This document shows, one piece after another, positions 7,948 to 18,900 of a stretch of 32,359 bases of DNA. A program made the translations under genes and the position numbers. Positions within the stretch are counted from its first letter, which is position 1; each line of letters begins with the position of its first letter. The notes under the pieces are model-generated. The model saw only the letters and a program-made list of their open reading frames with translations. It searched no databases and was not told where the DNA came from. Source of the stretch: Gammaproteobacteria bacterium (GTDB lineage: Bacteria > Pseudomonadota > Gammaproteobacteria > Pseudomonadales > Porticoccaceae); NCBI GenBank assembly GCA_003235325.1, contig QJWQ01000097.1, forward strand, positions 1 to 32,359, given 5' to 3'.

Positions 7948-8180
7948 TTAATTCCATGGCAAACCCGCCGATTTCGGCCGGTGCAGGCAGTGCCTGTGTG
8001 TTTGCCCCGCACCCCCCTGAGTCTAGTCAATTAGCCGGCAAAGGGACAATTTGTTGGCACCGGAGCCACAAAAAAACGGGCAGAGCATACCGACAGCGCA
8101 TACCGGCAGTGCTCGCCGAGACGATACATCCATCGGGTTTTGTCTATGCTTTTGATGGGGCTCAACTATGGTGGCGGAAA

Positions 8181-9299
8181 ATGACCGGGAATAGGCCAAT
8201 AAGACTGTTTCTCTGCGGCGATGTCATGACCGGCCGGGGAATCGACCAGGTGCTGTCCCATCCCGCCAATCCGGGGATTCACGAGGCCTGGGTCACCGAT
8301 GCCCGGGACTATGTCGACCTGGCCGAACGGATTCATGGCGAGATACCGGCGCCGGTGGCATTTGACTACATCTGGGGTGATGGCCTGGCGGAACTTGACG
8401 AACGCAAACCGGATGTCCGCCTGATCAACCTGGAAACCAGTATCACTCGCAGCGATGATTTCTGGCGCGGCAAGGGTATCAATTACCGCATGGATCCCGC
8501 CAATATTCCCTGCCTCGGTGTTGCCGGCATCCAGTGCTGCGCCCTGGCCAATAACCATGTGCTGGATTGGGGCTACTCCGGCCTGATCGAAACCCTGAAA
8601 ACTCTCGGTGATGCCGGTATTGCATTCGCCGGGGCCGGCCGGGACCTGAGCGCAGCGGCGACCCCGGCGATCCTGGATCTCGGTGAACGGGGCAGGGTGC
8701 TGGTGCTGTCCCTGGGTTTCGCTTCCAGCGGCATTCCCGAAACCTGGGCTGCCCGGGACGATATGGCCGGTGTCAACTGGCTGGCCGGGCCGTCAACCGG
8801 GGCGGTGGAAGCCATTGCCGAGGCTATCGGTGCCCTTCGACGAAGCAGGGATATCGTGGTTGCCTCAATACACTGGGGCAGTAACTGGGGCTACAGCATC
8901 CCGGACGATCAGCGGGCCTTTGGCCGCCGGCTGATCGACGAGGCCGGTGTCGACATAGTTCACGGTCATTCCTCACACCACCCCAGAGCCATCGAGGTTC
9001 ATGGCGGCAAGGCCATCATCTACGGCTGCGGCGATCTGATAAACGATTACGAGGGCATCAGGGGCCACGAGGCGTACCGGGGCGACCTGTCGCTGATGTA
9101 TATTCTTGATGTGGATGCCGACAATGGCCGGTTGCTGGCGATGGAACTGGTGCCGATGCAAATGCGGCGATTTCGCCTGACCCGGGCCAGCCAGTCCGAC
9201 CGCCAGTGGCTGATGGCGGTGCTGAAGCGTGAGGGGCAAATTCTGGGCACCCGGCTGCAGCAAACCGGGGAGGGTGGGTTCTGGCTGCAATGGAATTGA
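8181..9299 (+). CDS. CapA/PgsA-like metallophosphoesterase-fold protein
   Basis: A 372-residue member of the PGA_cap family (calcineurin-like fold). Seen: LFLCGDVMTGRGID (9-22), INLETSITR (82-90), ALANNHVLDWG (121-131), ASIHWGSNWGY (228-238) and VHGHSSHHPRAIEVHGG (260-276). These supply the Asp, Glu, Asn and His residues of the metal site. The C-terminal part (YGCGDLINDYEG and on) is also typical of the family. There is no signal peptide or transmembrane segment with the chosen start, so this copy looks cytoplasmic. That is unlike membrane-anchored CapA of poly-gamma-glutamate capsule systems, and no capBC genes are nearby. The ATG at 8181 was chosen because homology begins right after it and GGCGG precedes it. 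The open frame back to 7869 covers the remnant on the other strand. Confidence 0.88.
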   Translation: MTGNRPIRLFLCGDVMTGRGIDQVLSHPANPGIHEAWVTDARDYVDLAERIHGEIPAPVAFDYIWGDGLAELDERKPDVRLINLETSITRSDDFWRGKGINYRMDPANIPCLGVAGIQCCALANNHVLDWGYSGLIETLKTLGDAGIAFAGAGRDLSAAATPAILDLGERGRVLVLSLGFASSGIPETWAARDDMAGVNWLAGPSTGAVEAIAEAIGALRRSRDIVVASIHWGSNWGYSIPDDQRAFGRRLIDEAGVDIVHGHSSHHPRAIEVHGGKAIIYGCGDLINDYEGIRGHEAYRGDLSLMYILDVDADNGRLLAMELVPMQMRRFRLTRASQSDRQWLMAVLKREGQILGTRLQQTGEGGFWLQWN

Positions 9300-9339
9300 C
9301 ACCCGGATCGGGCCAATCAGTGGGCAATTATTCCCCCGC

Positions 9340-10248
9340 CTATTTTCTTTCCTGTTCTCCTGCGAGGATATCGCATTGATAAAAGGCCCCTGGTTGTTGC
9401 CCGAGGGCGTCTACCAGTCGCGGCAACAGCAGGGACATTTTGGCCATCAGGGTCCAGGGCGGATTGACTACGATCATGCCGGCGGCGGTCATACCATAGC
9501 CGGGGGCATCGGCCGCAACAGCCAGTTCAAAGCGCTGGATATTACCGATACCGCTGGTCCTGAATTTTTTCTCCAGGGAATCGATGCGACCCCGTTCCAC
9601 CACCGGGTACCAGAGGGCGTAGATGCCGGTGGAGAATTTTTTCCAGGCTGCGGCCAGGGCGTCGAATACCCGGGCATAGTCGGTTTTGATTTCGTAGGAG
9701 GGGTCTATCAGGATCAGTCCCCGGCGGGAAATCGGTGGCAGCAGCGCCAGCAGACCTTTGAATCCATCCTCGTGCAGTACCCGGGCCCGAAGCCCTCCGG
9801 TTCGATAAGTCCTGAATAGAGGGTTTTGGGCAATATGCCTTTCCAGCAGCGCAACATCCCTGGAGTGCAGTTCAAACAGCCAGGCCCGATCCTGCCTGCG
9901 CAGGAAGTGCAGGGCAATAAGGGGCGAACCCGGATAGCGATACAGGCTGCCGTCGGCATTGACCCGCTGCAAAATGTCAAAATAGCGGGCAAGTTCCGGC
10001 CATTCCGCCGCAGCCAGCCGGGCAATGCCGTCCCGGTGCTCTCCGGGCCTGGCCCCCTGGCCGGTAACCCCGCGACCCGGGCCCACCGGCGCCTGGTTGA
10101 GAAAGTAAAGGCCGGCGCCGGCATGGGTGTCGATGTAGTCAAAGGCACTGTCTTTTTTCACCAGGTGTTGCAGAATTTCCACCAGAACCACATGCTTGAG
10201 AACATCGGCAAAATTTCCGGCGTGATAGGCGTGGCGATAGCTCAGCAA
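9340..10248 (-). CDS. rlmJ: 23S rRNA (adenine-2030-N6)-methyltransferase
   Basis: A 302-residue SAM-dependent enzyme that methylates A2030 of 23S rRNA. Seen: the strongly conserved N-terminus LSYRHAYHAGNFADVLKH, the SAM-binding segment FDYIDTHAGAGLY, YPGSPLIA, ELHSRD, and the catalytic LILIDPSYE (DPPY-type) motif, followed by YALWYPV and GMIVVNPPW near the end. E. coli RlmJ starts at MLSYRH. The matching codon here is a TTG at 10248, so a TTG start is proposed. A GTG at 10287 would add 13 residues. The sequence before the TTG has only a weak purine stretch (GGAAAAAG). It converges with the CapA-like gene. This is a gammaproteobacterial housekeeping gene and supports the taxonomic call. Confidence 0.95.
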   Translation of the reverse strand: MLSYRHAYHAGNFADVLKHVVLVEILQHLVKKDSAFDYIDTHAGAGLYFLNQAPVGPGRGVTGQGARPGEHRDGIARLAAAEWPELARYFDILQRVNADGSLYRYPGSPLIALHFLRRQDRAWLFELHSRDVALLERHIAQNPLFRTYRTGGLRARVLHEDGFKGLLALLPPISRRGLILIDPSYEIKTDYARVFDALAAAWKKFSTGIYALWYPVVERGRIDSLEKKFRTSGIGNIQRFELAVAADAPGYGMTAAGMIVVNPPWTLMAKMSLLLPRLVDALGQQPGAFYQCDILAGEQERK

Positions 10249-10389
10249 GGGCTTTTTCCGGCTAAATGATGGTTTCTGATGGTACACCTGGCGCAGGATG
10301 TCTGCCGCTGCGGCCGAGCGGTAACAAGCGGCGTGTGGTTCCTGTCCGCTGCATCAAGGCCGTTCAGATACCCTTACAGGATTCCGGGC

Positions 10390-10773
10390 TTATTTCGCGT
10401 CATCCACCATTTGCATGGTCTTGTCCTCGACCTCGGCGGCTACTTGCATCAGGGCCCCGTCCGAGGACAGAGCCGACAGCATCTGTACCGGTCGAATCAG
10501 GCCAATCAGAGTCTTGTCACCATCGGTGAAAACTGAAATACGGCAGGGCAGTGCCATGTTCAGACGCATGTCGGTGGCCAGCACCTTCGCCGCCTGTTGT
10601 GGATTGCAAACTTCGAATATCCTGCATTGATGGGCAAAATCGATGCCCTTGCTGCGCAGGGTGGCACCCAGGTCGTGGATGTGCAGTACCCCGAAGCCGT
10701 GACGTATCACCGCTGCCTCCAGGTCTGCAGCCGCCTGATCAAAGGATTTTGCTGATTCTACGATGTAATACAT
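10390..10773 (-). CDS. DUF302 domain protein
   Basis: A 127-residue protein made almost entirely of one DUF302 domain. Seen: MYYIVESAKSFDQAAADL, the HGFGVLHIHDLGATLRSKG hairpin, FEVCNPQQAAKVLATD, LNMALPCRISVF and TLIGLIRP. The function of DUF302 is not established; some members bind ligands or occur with sulfur and metal genes. There is no signal peptide, so a cytoplasmic location is likely. A G-rich stretch (TTGGGGG) sits about eight bases before the ATG. It lies downstream of the CHRD gene on the same strand but about 260 bases away, with a hairpin between, so separate transcription is likely. Confidence 0.9.
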   Translation of the reverse strand: MYYIVESAKSFDQAAADLEAAVIRHGFGVLHIHDLGATLRSKGIDFAHQCRIFEVCNPQQAAKVLATDMRLNMALPCRISVFTDGDKTLIGLIRPVQMLSALSSDGALMQVAAEVEDKTMQMVDDAK

Positions 10774-10947
10774 TAACCGGCCCCCAAGGTGGTTGAATCC
10801 ATGGTTCTTTGCATCTTATTGCCGTTATGGCTATCAGGCCCTGGCACAGTAACAATGCCGTTTCCTGATAATTGCCGGATATTTAGCCCCGTTAAATTCG
10901 GCCAGCCGGATAAAACGACCGCACTCAGGGAGTCAGGGTCGGCGGGT

Positions 10948-10980
10948 AAATCGGGAGCGGAGTCAATCTGCCCCCGATTT
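10948..10980. repeat. REP-like hairpin (AAATCGGG...CCCGATTT)
   Basis: AAATCGGG and CCCGATTT form a perfect 8-bp stem around a 17-base loop that reads AGCGGAGTCAATCTGCC. The pattern of a C/G-rich end around a GTCA-type core resembles the palindromic elements left by REP-associated tyrosine transposases in gammaproteobacteria. It lies between the DUF302 and CHRD genes and could also act as a transcript-end hairpin for the CHRD gene. Only one copy was seen in the window. Confidence 0.4.
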
Positions 10981-11031
10981 CTGACCGCTGTCATTGGTCC
11001 GACTGATTCACGGCTGGTGGAAACACAGGTA

Positions 11032-11508
11032 TCAATAAATTTGTCCGCGAATCTCGCCACCCGGATGATCGGGGCTGTGAACATTGATGTAGACACCGCC
11101 GCCGTCAATTGCGTCGACGAGTTCTTCGATGCTTGCACCGCAGGCCGGATTGATAATGCTGGCATCGGACAGGGTGCCACTGATACGCAATCGACCGTTA
11201 AATCCCGGGGGGCTCATTCCGGCGAGAAAGACCACCACCGGGCCGTTAGCGCCTTCAGGGGCGCAATGCAGGTGGGCGCCGGCCGCACCCAGAATGGCCT
11301 CGCCGTCGTCGATATCCAGGTCAAAACGAATCGTCTGGCGGTCATTATCCACATGCAGGATCGCAGTGGCTGTCGTCATCGTGGCTACCGGCGGGACCTC
11401 CTGATCGCCTGACAACAGGACTCGGAAATTTACTGCCGAATCGGCGACAGCGGTGGATAGAGCCATTAAACAGGGAATAATCAAGCTCAAGCTGGACAGG
11501 ATTTTCAT
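11032..11508 (-). CDS. Secreted CHRD-domain protein
   Basis: A 158-residue protein: signal peptide 1-22 (MKILSSLSLIIPCLMALSTAVA) followed by one CHRD domain. Seen: FRVLLSGDQEVPPVAT at the start, ILHVDNDRQTIRFDLDI, GAAGAHLHCAPEGANGPVVVFL, and the closing YINVHSPDHPGGEIRGQIY. Each of these is a hallmark of CHRD repeats from chordin and of bacterial secreted proteins. The domain's role in bacteria is unknown; a structural or extracellular binding role is plausible. An AAGGAGG lies seven bases before the ATG, a strong ribosome binding site. The two cysteines of the mature part (in HLHCAPEG and NPACGAS) could form a disulfide in the periplasm. Confidence 0.92.
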   Translation of the reverse strand: MKILSSLSLIIPCLMALSTAVADSAVNFRVLLSGDQEVPPVATMTTATAILHVDNDRQTIRFDLDIDDGEAILGAAGAHLHCAPEGANGPVVVFLAGMSPPGFNGRLRISGTLSDASIINPACGASIEELVDAIDGGGVYINVHSPDHPGGEIRGQIY

Positions 11509-11672
11509 TTTATGCCTCCTTATACGCCTCTGGTTAGTATTTGGCGTGAATCAAGCATAGGTGTGAATCTGGCAAGTTGCCACTGACGCCCGAGGCACTG
11601 GTGTCCACAGAGTTCCGAAACTGTCGCCCCCCACGAAAGCGAATCACTGGTAATAACTTCAGTAAGGCCGGG

Positions 11673-12701
11673 CTATTCGGGATGGCTGTTGTGCAATTCT
11701 TTTATTGACAGTATTTCCGGCATGCTCTGCACGAACAGGGCAAACAGCGTGGGATCAAAATGTTTGCCCGAGGCCTCGCGCATCAGTGTCAGGGCCTTCT
11801 CCACCGTCCAGACCTTTTTATAGGGCCGCTTTGATGTCAGTGCGTCAAAGACATCGGCAATGGCGACTATACGGCCGACCCGGGGGATATCTTCAGCCTG
11901 GAGACCGCCGGGGTAGCCTTTGCCGTTCCACTTTTCATGGTGAGTCAGTGCCACCGTTTTCGCCATTTGCAATAGTTCCGAGGAATCCTCGCCGATAATT
12001 CGAGCCCCGATCTCGCAGTGGGTTTTCATCACCTCGTATTCTTCCTCGGTCAGCCGCCCGTTTTTTTTCAGGATGCTGTCGGGAATACCGATTTTGCCGA
12101 TATCGTGCATGGGCGCGGCGTTCATCAGCATTTCAGCCTCGCTGTCATTCATGCCGGCGGCGAGCCCGAGAACCCGGGCGTAGTGACTCATGCGAATGAC
12201 ATGCAGGCCGGTATCATCGTCCTTGAATTCAGCGGCTCGCCCCAGACGTTGGATCACTTTCAACCGGGTCTCGTGCAATTCCTCGGTCTGCACGTGGACT
12301 TTTCGATCCAGTTCCCGGTTCTGGTCATACAGTGCCAGGTGGGTCCTGACCCTGGCCTTGACGATGGGGGGGCTGATGGGCTTGGAGATATAGTCCACCG
12401 CGCCCAGTTCCAGGCCCTTGATTTCATCCTCGATGGTGATCTTAGCGGTGATAAAAATGATCGGGATATGCCGGGTGGTGTAGTCGGCTTTCAACCGCCG
12501 GCAGACCTCGAAGCCATCGATTCCCGGCATCATGATATCCAGCAGGATGATATCAGGAGGGCTGTCCTGGACGATCCTGAGTGCCAGTTCGCCGTTGACG
12601 GCGGCCTTGACCTGGTATTTCTGTTTCAGGGTGCCAACCAGAACGTCGATATTATCCGGCAGGTCGTCCACCACCAGAACAGTCTGTTTTTCTTTTAGCA
12701 T
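11673..12701 (-). CDS. Response regulator with HD-GYP domain, probable c-di-GMP phosphodiesterase
   Basis: A 342-residue protein. The receiver domain covers about 5-122, with VLVVDDLPDN, phospho-acceptor Asp55 (IILLDIMMPG), the switch Thr in FITAK and Lys107 (YISKP). A short helical linker follows, then the HD-GYP domain (about 150-335) with His199-Asp200 (MHDIGKIGIPD), HHEKWNGKGYPGG (254-266), and IVAIADVFDALTSKRPYKK. All canonical HD-GYP residues are present, so active hydrolysis of c-di-GMP is expected. The start at 12701 is favoured: homology begins immediately and GGAGG/AGG lie 7-10 bases upstream. The frame remains open to 12821. It is downstream of the giant hybrid kinase on the same strand (233-base gap) and is its obvious candidate output. 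Confidence 0.95.
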   Translation of the reverse strand: MLKEKQTVLVVDDLPDNIDVLVGTLKQKYQVKAAVNGELALRIVQDSPPDIILLDIMMPGIDGFEVCRRLKADYTTRHIPIIFITAKITIEDEIKGLELGAVDYISKPISPPIVKARVRTHLALYDQNRELDRKVHVQTEELHETRLKVIQRLGRAAEFKDDDTGLHVIRMSHYARVLGLAAGMNDSEAEMLMNAAPMHDIGKIGIPDSILKKNGRLTEEEYEVMKTHCEIGARIIGEDSSELLQMAKTVALTHHEKWNGKGYPGGLQAEDIPRVGRIVAIADVFDALTSKRPYKKVWTVEKALTLMREASGKHFDPTLFALFVQSMPEILSIKELHNSHPE

Positions 12702-12934
12702 TACTGCACCTGCCTCCACCGGTATTGCCATTGTCACGATACCCATAGCCTCCTTTAACTGTAAATAGCTTGCTCGACGGCGTGTCATCTGGACTTCGGT
12801 CTTGTTTGCCTGTTGCCACACTGGTCAAAGGCCATTCACCGGCTGCGGCGGCGTTATATTCATCCCAGGGTGTTCTTTTATTTTTAACCGGGCTACCTGA
12901 CCAGGGTAATACCAAAAACGCATTTAACCGCCGT

Positions 12935-15900
12935 TCAGGATGTCATTCCCTGACTTCTGGCCATGGTGGCAATTATGGCCTGTGCCGCATCGAAGTCGTA
13001 ACCGTCCAGGGCGCGTGTAATTTGCCTGACTTCACCGGTGTAACCGGCAGCGTCGAGCAGGGGCGCACAGGCTTCCAGGAAAAGCTGTGAGCCGGTATCG
13101 TAGTCGCCCACCAGTTCCGCCAGTCGGGTTATGACCTGATTCAGGGTTGCGGCATCCTCTTTCCCCGGGTCAATTCCGTCGATTACCCCAATATTTTCCC
13201 GGGAGGGTACGGTCTCCAGATCAGGGTCCGGCTCCAGGTCGCTGTTTTCGGCAGTCCAGGCTCTTGCCGCGCTCTGTCCGGAATTGCTTTTGCCACTGAT
13301 GGTTGCCCGTTTTGCACGGACTGAACCTGCCCTGACAGTACCTGCACTGTTGATGTTCCTGGCAGATGCATGACTGCGCGCGACCGATTTGTCATCTGCT
13401 TTGGTCAGCGCGGTGATCGATGTCAGCACCCGTTGCAGCAGCTGGCGCACCCGATCCAGAGTTTCCTGTTGCAGTTGCTGCTGCTCGGCCTGAATTTCCA
13501 GGGGCTGACAGGCATGTTGCAGGTGTACCGCGCCGATATTGCCCGCCACCCCTTTCAGGCTGTGGGCCAGGCGCTGTGCCAAAGGCCAGTCTCCGGCGTC
13601 AACCGCCGCTTCAAACTCGGCGATAAAATTGGCCTGGGTGTGGGCAAATCGGCGCAACAGTTTCAGATAGACGATGCTATTGCCCTGGGTGCGCGCCAGC
13701 CCGGCAGCCGTATCCATGATTCGCAGCTGCGGGATATCGAGGTTAGTGACTCGGGGTCGGCGACTGGAGACAAACGGACGAGCCGGGGAGATCCACCGGG
13801 CCATGGTTCTAAACATCTCCTTGACGTTGATCGGCTTGGGAATGTAATCATTCATGCCTGCTTCCAGAACCCGGTCCCGGTCTCCGGCCATGGCATTGGC
13901 CGTCATGGCCAGAATGGGCAGATCCGTGAAGCGTGGCTGCTGGCGCAACAGCCGTGTCGCGGTATAACCGTCCATCACCGGCATCTGGCAATCCATCAGC
14001 ACGCCGTCGAAGTCGCTTTTTCTTTTGAGTGTGTCCAGAGCCTGCTGGCCATTGTCAACTACCACCACCTCAACGCCATTGTTACTCAGCAATTCCAGGG
14101 CCAGTTCCTGGTTGACCTCGTTGTCCTCCACCAACAACACCCGGGCGCCACGCAACCTGGCGATGTCAGCGGCTTCTCCCCGCTGCCGATTTTCGTCGCG
14201 ACCCACAGTCGGTGATTCAATGCCCAGAGACAGGGCCACGGCAGACAGCAGCGAGGATCGCGTCACCGGCTTGGTCAGAAAGGCACTGACATCGACGTCC
14301 TCAGCGGCATCTATCACCGCTTCCCGTCCGTAGGCGGTGATCATAATGATCGACAGGCTGTGGCCCAGACGGTTATCTTCCTGGATGGCGCGGGTGGTCT
14401 CAATACCGTCCAGGCCCGGCATGTTCCAGTCCATAATCACCAGCGAATACGGATCGGTGTCGACGGCCTCGCCCAGTCGGGACAGCGCTGCCTCACCGTT
14501 TTCAACACTATCCACACGCAGGCCAAACCCGGTGAGCATGGCGCAGAGTATTTCCCTTGCACTGGCATTGTCATCGACCACCAGTGCCCGCAACTCGCCC
14601 GGCTTGACGTTGGTTAAGGTGGTTCTGGGAAAGGCATCCCGGTGAGTACCGAGCCAGACATCAAAATGGAAGGTACTACCGCTCCCAGGTTCGCTTTCAA
14701 CACGGATTTCTCCGTCCATCATTTCTATCAGGCGCCTTGAGATCACCAGCCCCAGGCCGGTGCCGCCGTACTTCCTGGTGGTGGAGCTGTCGGCCTGGCT
14801 GAAAGACTGGAACAGTTTTCCCTGTTGCTCCCGGGACAGGCCAATGCCGGTGTCCCGCACCGAGAAGTTCAGCCTGACCCGATCATCGTCCTCTTCCACC
14901 AGAGCGACACTGATGACAATTTCACCCCTGTCGGTGAACTTGACCGCATTGTTGCCGATATTGACCAGCACCTGCCCCAGGCGCAAAGGATCGCCCACCA
15001 GGGTGGTCGGCAGGTTCGAGGGCAGGTCGAACATGAATTCCAGGCCCTTGTCTCCGGCCTTCAGGCCTACCAGGTTGGCGAGATTGTCGAACACATCCTC
15101 CAGATGAAATTCGGTCTGCTCCATGTGGAGTTTTCCCGCTTCGATTTTGGAAAAATCGAGGATATCGTTGATGATTCCCAACAGGGCCTCAGCAGAGTGG
15201 TTGACCTTCTCGATGTAGTTGCGCTGCATCTGGTCGAGCCGGGTCTGCAGTACCAGATGGGACATGCCGATAATGGCGTTCATGGGTGTCCGTATCTCAT
15301 GGGACATATTGGCCAGAAAATCGGATTTGGCCCGGGTCGCTTCTTCGGCCTTTTCCTTGGCTTCCAGAATCTCCTGCTCCAGTTTTTTTCGCTCCGAGAT
15401 ATCCTCGACGATGCCGATGACCTCACTGGGGCAGGTTGCGGGATCAACCGGGTTGTAAATCATCCTCAGGAAGGATGTCTTGCCGCTGACCGCGGACGTG
15501 TACATACCCTCGAAGCTGGTGGTTTTGCCGGCCACAGCGTCCTGTATCGCGGCCCTGATTTCCGGATCGATAAATTCATCGGTGGCGGAGAAACCGATAA
15601 GGTCCGCCACCGGCGCACCCAGGATGTTTGCCAACTCCTGGTTGCAGTTGATCAGTACACCCTGTTCATCATAATGAACAACGCCCACGGGGGAGCTTTC
15701 AAATACGGTGCGCAACTGGCTCTCGCTTTCCTGTAACGCCTCTTCGGTTTTCTTGCGTTCGGTGATATCTGTGGCCAGAACCACCAGGCAGTAGGTGGTG
15801 TTGTTCTCGTCCTGCAGCGGCACCTTGGTGGTCAGGTAGGAGTGCACGGTACCATCCGGGTGGGGAATCGTTTCCTCGAAGGTGCGCCGCTGGCCCGATT

Positions 15901-18900
15901 CAAGGATCTCCCGGTCAACTGACATGATTTCATCCGACATGTCGGCGTCCAGAAAATCGGCATCGGTCAGGCCGATAATATCGTCACCCCTGTTGCCGGT
16001 GGCCTGTTCAAAAAACGCATTGACCATCAGGTAGCGACCATCGAGCGCTTTCAGGGCCACGGAACTGGGCAGGTTATCGATTATAGTGCGAAGGTGTCGT
16101 TCCTGCTGGCGCAGGGTTTCCTCGGCCCTTTTGCGCTCGGTAATATCGCGGGCAGAGGCCATGATGAACACCTTGTCATCCTTGAGGTACTGGCTGAGCC
16201 TTACCTCAACCGGAAATTCGGAGGCGTCCTTGCGCCGGTGTCGGCCCTCGATGCTGAGATTTTTGATCTTTTCGAAGTTTGCCCAGATTTTTTCCAGCCC
16301 CTGATTCTGGGCGCTGATATCAAGATTCTTGATCGACATGCCGATCAATTCTTCTCGCTGGTAACCCGTGGCCACGCAGGCCTGATTGTTTACGTCCCTG
16401 ATTAGCCCGCGTTTGTCATGGATAAAGATGGCGTCGGTGGCGCTCTCCACCATGGTCCGAAACCGCTCTTCGCTCTTGCTGAGTTCATCGGTGCGCTTGT
16501 CCACCAGCAATTCCAGGCTGGCACGGCTTCTTTCGCCCAGCCAGACAATGAATGCCGTCAGGGCCAGGGCCAACAGGGTAATACCCACCAGGGCTCCAAG
16601 GACCAGCAGGCGCATGGCGTGATAGGGCGCGAATGCCTCCTCAAAATCAATTTCAGTGGCCAGGCCGATACCGAGTTTATCGGACCAGAGCCAGGCGCCG
16701 ATCACCTTGACGCCGCGATAATCCCGGTAACCGGCCGTATCCAGGCCGCTGTTGCCGGCCAGGGCATCGGCTGCCATTCGGGTCAGTGGCCACTGGTCGC
16801 GGGAACCGAAAGGTGCATACCCCGTCAGCAGGTTACCGCCGGGATCAGCAATACGCAGTCCCAGCAACTGACCATCACCCTCGAACTGATCGGGAACCTC
16901 AGCCTGAAAATGGCTCAGCCGGTAGGGTGTCAACAGCCTGGCGTTTTTGTCAAAGGCATAGGATTCGCCGGATTCGCCGACCCGGACTACCCGGGTAAAG
17001 GGCGTGAATTCGCTGACCGGGTCCAGACGCAGGCAGAGCACGGCAATGATTCGACCAAAGGTGTCGCGCACCGGCGTGGCGAAAAACATGGTGGCGACCT
17101 GTTCGGCGACATCGCTGGTTCTGTCAGCGGCGGGCACATCCACCTGCAGTGGCGGGAAAAACAGGGTTTCGCCGGAAAACACCCGGTTTAACAGTTCCGG
17201 ATACCGTTCGGCCAGGAGGTTGCGACTGCCGATGTCGCTATTTCTCATCGAGGCAAGGTTGCTGCGATCCGGTGCGACCAGGAAAAAGCCAAGGGTATCC
17301 ATCCCCGCTGTGTGAAAGCGGTAGAATTCCCGCAGTTTCTGCAGTTCGTCGCTGGTGCCTATTTTGTCCGTATTCCGGGCCAGCTTCAGTAATTTCTGTA
17401 CCAGCGGTATCAGGTCGTCATCGATAGCCACCCGGTAGATCTCCCGAATGCGGCTTTCCAGCCAGAGCTCCATCGCGTGATTTACAGACTGGTTGACGGT
17501 GACCAGGGTCTGGCCCATTTCCTTGCGCAACTGGCTGTCCATGCGTGCAAAAGCAAGCCAGGCCACCAGCAATATGAAGGCCAGGAACGCGGCCACGGGC
17601 AGCAACCCCAGGCGCCAGAGCTTGCTGGTTTCAAAAAACCGGCTGCCTAGGCCCCGGCTCAGACGCCGGTAGACAATGATTAGCAGCAACAGCGCGACCA
17701 GGAAGCAGGCAAACCAGACCAGCAGGTTGGTGAGGGAAACCTGGGTACTGAGCAGTTCATTGTTGACGTTGTCCAGCTTAATGGCCTGCCATTTTTCCTG
17801 GATTCTGCGGTGGGTTTCCGGATCGATGGCGGCCAGGGCCTTGTTCAGGATTGGCACCAGTTCCGGCAGGTTCTTGCTGACGGCATAGGCAAGTTCCAGA
17901 CGGTACTCCGATTCAAAATTGACCCGCAGATTGGTCAGGGCCTGACGATTGACGGAGTGTGTGGCGCCGAGGACGTCTCCCAGGAAAGCATCCGCGTTGC
18001 CGGTCGCCACCGCCTTCAGGGCTTCATCGACGGAGTCCACCGGCAACAATTCAATCAGCGGGTAGTCGCGTTTAACCCACGCCCACTGCACCGTGTCCCT
18101 GGGCAGGGCCATTACCTTGCCCGCCAGGTCGTTCAGGCTCTTGTAGTCCGGGGATTCCAACTGGGTAAATACCGCCAGGGTTTTCTTGATGTAGGGATCG
18201 GTGAACAGATAGCGCTCCCGCCTCGCCGGAGTCGGGGTCATGCCCGCCACCACATCCAGTTCACCCCGTCCCAGTCTCCTGATCACCTGCCTCCAGCTGA
18301 GAGCGGCCTGGGGATCCAGGCGAATACCCAGATAGAGCTCGATCAGAGACTTGTAGTCCGCCACCATCCCCCGGTATTTGCCTTTTTCATCAAAGTACTC
18401 AAAAGGGTAGCGAGAGGGGTCAATGCCGATGCGCAGCACCGGGTGAGCGTGCAGCCAGGCTCTCTCCTCGCCGGTCAAATCGGCTGTTGATTCCACCTGG
18501 CCGACCTGAACCCATTTATCCAGAATGCGGATTTTTTCCTCTTCCGGAATGCTGTCCAGGGCCTTTTGCAGGATGTCGCGCAGAATAGGGCGTTCCTTGC
18601 GAACCCCCATGGCCAGGACCGAACCGGGTTGATTCAACTGGCCATAAATTGCCAGGTTGGTGATAACCTCCTTTTGCATCAGGTAAATTGCCACGGCCCG
18701 GTTGCCGGCATAGGCATCGGCCTCACCGGTGGCAACGGCGCCAAGGGCAGCCTTGGTGCTTGAATATTCCCGAATACGGGTCTCCGGCTGTTGCTGACGA
18801 AAATAGCCGACATTGGCAAAACCCCGCTCCAGGGCCAGTGTCTTGCCGCGCAGGGACTCCTCGGTCTTCAGGTCACTGCGGCCCTGTTTACCGACAATGA

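Noticed and set aside
12018-12698. 226-codon plus-strand open frame opposite the HD-GYP regulator
   Set aside because: It lies wholly antisense to a gene with intact catalytic motifs, has no domain of its own, and is the expected by-product of GC-rich codon use.
14825-15736. 303-codon plus-strand open frame inside the giant kinase
   Set aside because: It is antisense to the kinase core and PAS region, whose motifs are all intact. No recognisable protein on this strand.
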